Positions 7,141 through 10,546 of a stretch of DNA of 10,546 nt are shown here, in pieces. The stretch spans positions 1 through 10,546 of the forward strand of contig JAAZLP010000123.1 of NCBI GenBank assembly GCA_012799265.1, written 5' to 3'. The translations under genes were made by a program, and so were the position numbers. The number at the start of each line of letters is the position of its first letter. Position 1 is the first letter of the stretch. Under the pieces are notes generated by a model. That model worked only from the letters and a program-made list of their open reading frames with translations, ran no database searches and was not told the DNA's origin. Source of the DNA: Phyllobacteriaceae bacterium (GTDB lineage: Bacteria > Pseudomonadota > Alphaproteobacteria > Rhizobiales > Devosiaceae).

Positions 7141-7144
7141 CGTT
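7119..7144 (+). promoter_or_regulatory. EcfG-type general stress promoter for csbD
   Basis: GGAAC (7119-7123), 17 bases, then CGTT (7141-7144) matches the known alphaproteobacterial EcfG consensus GGAAC-N16/17-CGTT exactly. The expected transcription start is near 7150, giving a leader of about 27 bases that carries the AAAGGAG ribosome site before the csbD ATG at 7178. This links csbD to the PhyR-NepR-EcfG general stress response, which in turn supports an alphaproteobacterial host. Confidence 0.8.
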
Positions 7145-7177
7145 TCCCTAATGAGAATTCTTTCAAAGGAGACGACC

Positions 7178-7360
7178 ATGCATAAGGACGAAGTCGCAGG
7201 CGCCGCAAAGCAGGCCAAGGGTGCAGTCAAGGATGCGGTCGGTGGTCTCACCGGCAACACCAAGATGCAGGCCGAAGGCAAGATGGATAAGGCCGAAGGC
7301 AAACTCCAGCAGAAGGCTGGCGAGGTTAAGGACAATCTCGGCAAGGCGCTGAAGAAATAG
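7178..7360 (+). CDS. CsbD family general stress protein
   Basis: This 60-aa, very hydrophilic, Lys/Gly/Ala-rich protein is of the CsbD type. It is built of near-repeating helical units (GAAKQAKGAVKDAVGGL, then KMQAEGKMDKAEGKLQQKAGE) and has no Cys or Trp. Family members are abundant stress-induced proteins of unclear biochemical role, probably poorly folded alone. The start ATG has AAAGGAG at 7165-7171 with a spacer of six. An upstream in-frame ATG at 7151 coincides with the predicted transcription start and is unlikely to be used. The gene is a single-gene unit with an EcfG-type promoter in front and a perfect intrinsic terminator 17 bases behind, so expression under general stress or in stationary phase is expected. 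Confidence 0.93.
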   Translation: MHKDEVAGAAKQAKGAVKDAVGGLTGNTKMQAEGKMDKAEGKLQQKAGEVKDNLGKALKK

Positions 7361-7377
7361 TCCGCGAGGACAGACGG

Positions 7378-7404
7378 AAAGGGCCACTTCGGTGGCCCTT
7401 TTTT
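7378..7404 (+). terminator. Intrinsic terminator of csbD
   Basis: The GC-rich stem GGGCCAC (7381-7387) and GTGGCCC (7392-7398) closes a TTCG tetraloop. Three A:T pairs extend it outward (7378-7380 with 7399-7401), and six T residues run from 7399 to 7404. This is a textbook Rho-independent terminator, placed 17 bases after the csbD stop. Confidence 0.93.
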
Positions 7405-7468
7405 GTTGCGCCGAATTGCCTTCGTGTCAGCGCTGGCGCATGAAGCCCGGGAAATAAGCGAGGCGAGA

Positions 7469-7954
7469 ATGGGCATCGAGATCGAACGCAAATTTCTGGT
7501 GACGTCAGACGGCTGGCGGACGCTGGCGACGTCTTCATCCTCCATGCGCCAGGGCTATCTGTCCGAACACGCCAGAGCGACCGTTCGCATCCGCATTGTC
7601 GACGACAGCCAGGCTATCCTCACTATCAAGGGACGTCCTACAGGGCTGGCCCGTGCCGAATTCGAGTATGAAGTGCCGCTGGACGAGGGCAGGGCGCTCC
7701 TCGAGATGTCCCGTCCGGCCGTGGTCGAAAAGCGCCGCTATCTCGTCCCCCATGGCGACCACCTCTGGGAAGTCGACGTATTCGAAGGCAGCCATGCGGG
7801 CCTCGTCATGGCCGAAGTGGAAATGAGTGCCGAGGATGAGGTTGTCGTCCTGCCGGAATGGCTCGGCGCGGAAGTCTCCCATGACGACCGCTTCGCCAAT
7901 GCCAGCCTTGCGCGCGATCCGCGTATCCCCAGTCTTGACCCTCACGGGACGTGA
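7469..7954 (+). CDS. CYTH domain protein, probable inorganic triphosphatase
   Basis: This 161-aa protein consists of a single CYTH domain, a triphosphate-tunnel metalloenzyme fold. Bacterial single-domain members usually hydrolyse inorganic tripolyphosphate with divalent metal, and some relatives make cAMP or act on thiamine triphosphate. The signature ExExK is at residues 4-8 (EIERK). Further tunnel residues expected of the fold are present: Arg40 and Arg42 (VRIRI), Lys54 (TIKGR), alternating acids at 64/66/68 (EFEYE), Lys88-Arg90, Glu101/Asp103 (EVDVF), and Glu116/Glu118 (AEVEM). No CHAD domain is attached. The ATG at 7469 puts the signature right at the N-terminus, as usual. A frame-compatible upstream start near 7403 would begin inside the csbD terminator. 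The ribosome site is weak (GAGGCGAG). The stop codon lies within the dyad of the following regulator's promoter. Confidence 0.88.
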   Translation: MGIEIERKFLVTSDGWRTLATSSSSMRQGYLSEHARATVRIRIVDDSQAILTIKGRPTGLARAEFEYEVPLDEGRALLEMSRPAVVEKRRYLVPHGDHLWEVDVFEGSHAGLVMAEVEMSAEDEVVVLPEWLGAEVSHDDRFANASLARDPRIPSLDPHGT

Positions 7955-7965
7955 GGGCCTAATCG
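7935..7965 (+). promoter_or_regulatory. MerR-type promoter/operator for the TipAS regulator gene
   Basis: A -35 box TTGACC (7935-7940) is followed by a 19-base spacer and TAATCG (7960-7965). The dyad CCCTCAC-GGGAC-GTGAGGG occupies 7939-7957. A long 19-bp spacer carrying a dyad that begins on the last bases of the -35 box is the known layout of MerR-family promoters such as soxS. The -10 match is weak. CCTAAT (7958-7963) with a 17-base spacer is an alternative. Autoregulation by the downstream MerR gene is inferred. Confidence 0.6.
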
Positions 7966-7990
7966 CTTATCTCGCGGAGAATGCGAGACG

Positions 7991-8755
7991 ATGAAGACCT
8001 ACACAGTCAAACAACTGGCCCGGCTCGCCGGTGTTTCGGTGCGCACGCTGCACCATTACGATGAGATCGGCCTGTTGCGTCCAGCCTTCACGGGCGAAAA
8101 TCGCTATCGCTATTACGGCGAGGAGGAATTGCTGCGCCTGCAGCAGATCCTAATCCATCGCGAACTGGACATTCCCCTGGCCGAAATCGGCGCGCTTCTC
8201 GATGCACCCGGATTTGATCGGCTGGAAAGTCTCAAGAAACAGCGGGAGCGTCTGGAAGTGCAGGCGAAGCGCTACGCCACAATGGTGCAAACGATCGACC
8301 GCACGATCGCGCACCTTTCAGGAAATCGCACAATGAAGGACGAAGATCTCTATTCCGGGCTCGTGTCGCCGGAAAAGCAGGCCGCATATGAAGCGTGGCT
8401 TGTCGAGCGCTATGGCGCTGACATGCAAATCCATATCGAGACCAGCCGCAAATCCATGTCGGGCGCTGACACGATGGCCTCCATGATGGCAGAGCTCAAG
8501 GACATCGAGGAGGGTCTTGCCGAAGGCCTACGTCGTGGTCTGCCGCCGCAGGCAACGGCGCTCGATCCCATGATTGAACGCCACCGCGCCTGGGTCGCCG
8601 CCTCCTGGGGTCGCGATTGCCCCCCGGAAGCATATGCGGGGCTCGCCGATATCTATGAGCATGAGGGTTTCCGCGCTCGCTACGAGGCCATCGAGCCCGG
8701 CTTTGCCGACTACCTAATCACGGCCATGCGCGCCTGGGCGCGGCGTGAGGCCTGA
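7991..8755 (+). CDS. MerR family regulator with TipAS antibiotic-recognition domain
   Basis: This 254-aa regulator has an N-terminal MerR winged helix (residues about 3-72, with VRTLHHYDEIGLLRP and NRYRYY), a dimerising coiled coil (about 75-110), and a C-terminal TipAS-like helical domain (about 117-250). In Streptomyces TipAL this domain binds thiopeptides. Other family members respond to various drugs or stresses. Cys210, the only cysteine, falls at the position of the TipAL Cys that thiostrepton attaches to: the following L-x-x-x-Y pattern aligns without gaps, judged from memory. The ribosome site GCGGAG lies 11 bases upstream of the ATG, slightly far. The gene is 36 bases after the CYTH gene with a MerR-type dyad between them, so it is probably autoregulated and may be partly cotranscribed. 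No drug exporter or resistance gene is visible nearby, so the ligand and other targets are unknown. Confidence 0.92.
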   Translation: MKTYTVKQLARLAGVSVRTLHHYDEIGLLRPAFTGENRYRYYGEEELLRLQQILIHRELDIPLAEIGALLDAPGFDRLESLKKQRERLEVQAKRYATMVQTIDRTIAHLSGNRTMKDEDLYSGLVSPEKQAAYEAWLVERYGADMQIHIETSRKSMSGADTMASMMAELKDIEEGLAEGLRRGLPPQATALDPMIERHRAWVAASWGRDCPPEAYAGLADIYEHEGFRARYEAIEPGFADYLITAMRAWARREA

Positions 8756-8863
8756 GCGCGAGGCTGCCCTGCACGGGTTCGGCTAGGCGCGAGGACGCTA
8801 TTGGCTTAAGGACAGCGTTTTCGTGCCTAACACATTTACGACTAATCGAACGGAACGCCGACC
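8756..8863 (+). other. Intergenic leader of the ASCH-HTH gene, no clear signal
   Basis: This 108-base gap contains a short direct repeat (GCGCGAGG at 8756-8763 and 8787-8794) and a possible weak -35 TTGGCT (8801-8806) without a convincing -10 at the right distance. No dyad, terminator or EcfG box was found. A GGAACG near 8851 may serve as the ribosome site. Confidence 0.3.
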
Positions 8864-9439
8864 ATGCTGATCACTGCAGAAGATTTTGAGGCCATCGCCT
8901 CCGGACAGGTGGACACGGCGTTTCGGCGCTGGGTGAAGCCGACGGTCAAGGTCGGCGATACCTTGACCACTGCTGCCGGCATTCTGGCCGTCGAGGCTGT
9001 CGACGTCGTGGGGCTCAATGCCGTCGAGCAGGAAGATCTGGAACGCGCGGGCTTCAGCGCCCGCGATGAACTCAATGCCATGCTGGGCAAGCGCGACGGC
9101 TCGCTCTACCGGATACGCCTCCGCTATGTCGGTGAAAATCCCCGCGTTGTACGGAGCGAAAGCGAGACACTGTCGGATGCCGAATTCGCTGAGATCGCCG
9201 AAAAGCTGGCGCGCATGGATGGCGGCAACCCCTGGACGCATCGTGCGCTTGAGCTGATCGAGCAGGGGCCCGGTGCTCCGGCTGAGGAGCTGGCGCAGAC
9301 CATGGGCATGGACAAGACGCGCTTCAAGAACAGCGTGCGGCGCCTGAAAGCCCTTGGCCTCACCGAAAGCCTCGTCATCGGCTATGCACTGTCCCCACGT
9401 GGCGGCGCATTTCTGGCCCGCACCCGCTCCGCCGCCTGA
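8864..9439 (+). CDS. ASCH-like domain protein with C-terminal helix-turn-helix region
   Basis: This 191-aa two-part protein has residues 1-95 that match the small ASCH-like protein at 3321-3614 (FRRWVKPTVK at 20-29, G-x-TL-x-T, RAGF at 61-64, then LYRIRLRYVGENPR). About 29 of the first 70 positions are identical without gaps. Residues from about 103 to 190 are not in that copy. They contain HRALELIEQGPGAPAEELAQ, then MGMDKTRFKNSVRRLKALGL and a short beta-like tail (YALSPRGGAFL), the pattern of a winged helix reading chromosomal or RNA targets. ASCH domains have a PUA-like fold, so a small-molecule- or RNA-responsive regulator is one possibility. No function is known to me. It is a lone gene downstream of the TipAS regulator and convergent with gntK, whose stop codon is one base away. 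Confidence 0.82.
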   Translation: MLITAEDFEAIASGQVDTAFRRWVKPTVKVGDTLTTAAGILAVEAVDVVGLNAVEQEDLERAGFSARDELNAMLGKRDGSLYRIRLRYVGENPRVVRSESETLSDAEFAEIAEKLARMDGGNPWTHRALELIEQGPGAPAEELAQTMGMDKTRFKNSVRRLKALGLTESLVIGYALSPRGGAFLARTRSAA

Positions 9440-9440
9440 G

Positions 9441-10004
9441 CTACTGCCAGCGCTTGAAGCTCTTTATGTGGGGCAAGGCCTCCGCCACCTTGGTGACGAT
9501 CCGGTTGACCGGGTCCGTCACCGGCAGGACGATGACATTCTCCGTTGCAGGGTCGGGCACTTCCAGCGTCGCGAACTGGCTGTCGAGCAGGCTTGTCGGC
9601 ATATATTCATGGCTGCGCTTGGCCATGCGCTCGGCGATCACTTCACGGCTGCCATCGAGATAGACGAAGAGCACCGGCTCGCCTGCCTTTTCGGTGATGA
9701 AATCACGATAGGCCTTCTTCAGCGCCGAGCAGGCGCCGACGGCGACACCCTTGCGCCCTGCCGCCTCCTTCAGCGCCGCCGTCAGCGCTTCCAGCCAGGG
9801 CCAGCGATCGTCGTCAGTCAGCGGCGTGCCCGCGCGCATTTTTTCGACATTGGCTTCGGGGTGATACTTGTCCCCGTCGAGAAACGGCGCGTGCAGCGCC
9901 CGACCCAGAGCCGCGCCAATGGTCGACTTGCCGGATGAGCTGACGCCCATGACGATGATGATGCGGGCCGGTTCAAACTGTGGCTGTGAGGGCGCCGTCG
10001 ACAT
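9441..10004 (-). CDS. gntK: Gluconokinase (GntK/IdnK type)
   Basis: This P-loop kinase phosphorylates D-gluconate with ATP to 6-phosphogluconate, feeding the Entner-Doudoroff and pentose phosphate pathways. The Walker A motif is GVSSSGKST (residues 20-28), followed by LDGDKYHP (42-49), EKM and LTDDDRWPWL (62-71), ACSALKKAYRD (91-101) and the C-terminal QFATLE block. These are the family blocks of E. coli GntK as recalled. The length of 187 aa is normal. The start is uncertain: ATG at 10004 (chosen) and ATG at 10019 both lack a good ribosome site, and both lie inside the upstream SDR gene, giving an overlap of 32 or 47 bases. Later ATGs would remove the first strand of the P-loop domain. The overlap implies translation coupled to the SDR gene and joint induction by gluconate or ketogluconate. 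Confidence 0.93.
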   Translation of the reverse strand: MSTAPSQPQFEPARIIIVMGVSSSGKSTIGAALGRALHAPFLDGDKYHPEANVEKMRAGTPLTDDDRWPWLEALTAALKEAAGRKGVAVGACSALKKAYRDFITEKAGEPVLFVYLDGSREVIAERMAKRSHEYMPTSLLDSQFATLEVPDPATENVIVLPVTDPVNRIVTKVAEALPHIKSFKRWQ

Positions 10005-10546
10005 AGATGATCTGTCCATTCACAAAACGGGACGCTTCGGAGGCGAGGAAGACGGCGGTGCCGCCTAGTTCTTCGGGTTGGCCCCAGCGCGCCATGGGTG
10101 TGCGCGCCTCAACCCAGGCATTGAATTTGGGGTCATTGACCAGCGCTTCATTGAGCTCGGTGACGAAATAGCCGGGCGCAATGCCATTGATGTTGAGCCC
10201 ATGCCGCGCCCAGTCCACCGCCATGCCGCGCGTGAGATTGGCCACCGCCGCCTTGCTCGCGGCATAGGGGGCGATGGAATAGCGGGCAAAGGACGACATC
10301 AGCGAGCAGATATTGATGATCTTGCCCCATCCCCGCGCGATCATGTAGCGCGCCACCGGCTGGCTGACATTGAAGATCGACGTCACATTGGTCGCGATCA
10401 GCTGGTCGAACTTTTCCGGCGGAAAGGCCTCCAGCGCGCTGCGGAACTGCATCCCGGCATTGTTGACCAGGATGTCGATGGGACCGATCTCGTTCTCGAT
10501 GTGGCTGATGGCCTCGCCGACGCTTTCGCGGCTGGTCACATCAAAG
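9973..10546 (-). CDS. SDR family dehydrogenase, likely gluconate 5-dehydrogenase, 5'-truncated
   Basis: This is the C-terminal 190 residues of a classical short-chain dehydrogenase. The N-terminal Rossmann glycine motif lies beyond the right edge. Visible are NNAG, the catalytic Ser (INICS), and YAASK with the Tyr 13 residues after the Ser. A cofactor-domain PGYF block and the late ARWG-PEELGG-AVFLAS-ASRFVNGQ-YVDG block complete it. The INICS, GLNINGIAPGY and ARWG wording resembles gluconate 5-dehydrogenase (IdnO), which interconverts gluconate and 5-ketogluconate with NADP(H). The overlapping gluconokinase supports this, as the pair would take 5-ketogluconate to 6-phosphogluconate. Many SDRs of sugar-acid pathways look alike (for example 2-keto-3-deoxygluconate-type dehydrogenases), so the substrate is less certain than the family. 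Confidence 0.88.
   Translation of the reverse strand, partial: FDVTSRESVGEAISHIENEIGPIDILVNNAGMQFRSALEAFPPEKFDQLIATNVTSIFNVSQPVARYMIARGWGKIINICSLMSSFARYSIAPYAASKAAVANLTRGMAVDWARHGLNINGIAPGYFVTELNEALVNDPKFNAWVEARTPMARWGQPEELGGTAVFLASEASRFVNGQIIYVDGALTATV

Noticed and set aside
7151..7177. ATG at 7151 as csbD start
   Set aside because: It coincides with the predicted transcription start and lacks a ribosome site. AAAGGAG serves the ATG at 7178.
7015..7545. Open reading frame extending the DHFR-like protein about 177 residues upstream on the minus strand
   Set aside because: It runs antisense through csbD, its terminator and its promoter, and has a composition unlike the DHFR-like domain. A good ribosome site and the family start are at 7014.
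9354..9938. 194-codon open frame on the plus strand opposite gntK
   Set aside because: Antisense shadow. The minus strand encodes all gluconokinase motifs, and the frame starts inside the ASCH-HTH gene.
1..10546. CRISPR arrays, tRNA or rRNA genes, insertion sequences, phage genes
   Set aside because: No spaced direct repeats, cloverleaf-like sequences, transposase motifs or terminal inverted repeats were seen, and gene density and codon use look uniform.

Overview
The window is a GC-rich (roughly 60 %), gene-dense stretch of a bacterial chromosome, with no mobile element, RNA gene or CRISPR array that I can see. It most likely comes from an alphaproteobacterium. The evidence is the codon use, the protein families, and a textbook alphaproteobacterial general-stress (EcfG-type) promoter in front of a CsbD gene. 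A Hyphomicrobiales (Devosia-like) host is a guess only.

Left third, plus strand: the 3' part of nrdA and the complete nrdB, encoding the two subunits of an aerobic ribonucleotide reductase. The NrdB protein carries the class Ic signature, with Phe in place of the radical Tyr and Glu in place of the first Asp metal ligand. It should therefore use a Mn/Fe centre instead of a tyrosyl radical. After a hairpin comes a two-gene unit, a RidA-type imine deaminase overlapping by ATGA with a small ASCH-like protein. This runs convergently into an unrecognised secreted protein on the minus strand.

Middle: rluA (pseudouridine synthase) and the secreted protein lie on the minus strand. A polytopic membrane protein of unknown role diverges from rluA and converges, across a strong hairpin, on a DHFR/RibD-C-like reductase.

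Right half: an EcfG-type promoter drives a monocistronic csbD closed by a perfect intrinsic terminator. Next are a CYTH-domain triphosphatase and a MerR/TipAS regulator whose likely autoregulated promoter, a 19-bp spacer holding a dyad, overlaps the CYTH stop codon. Then comes a second ASCH-like protein, a paralogue of the one near RidA, here fused to a C-terminal helix-turn-helix region. It converges, one base apart, on gluconokinase, which overlaps the 3' end of a gluconate 5-dehydrogenase-like SDR gene that runs off the right edge.

The most interesting points are the class Ic reductase, the two ASCH-like paralogues in different contexts (one coupled to RidA, one fused to a DNA-binding-like region), and two well-formed regulatory sites (EcfG and MerR type).
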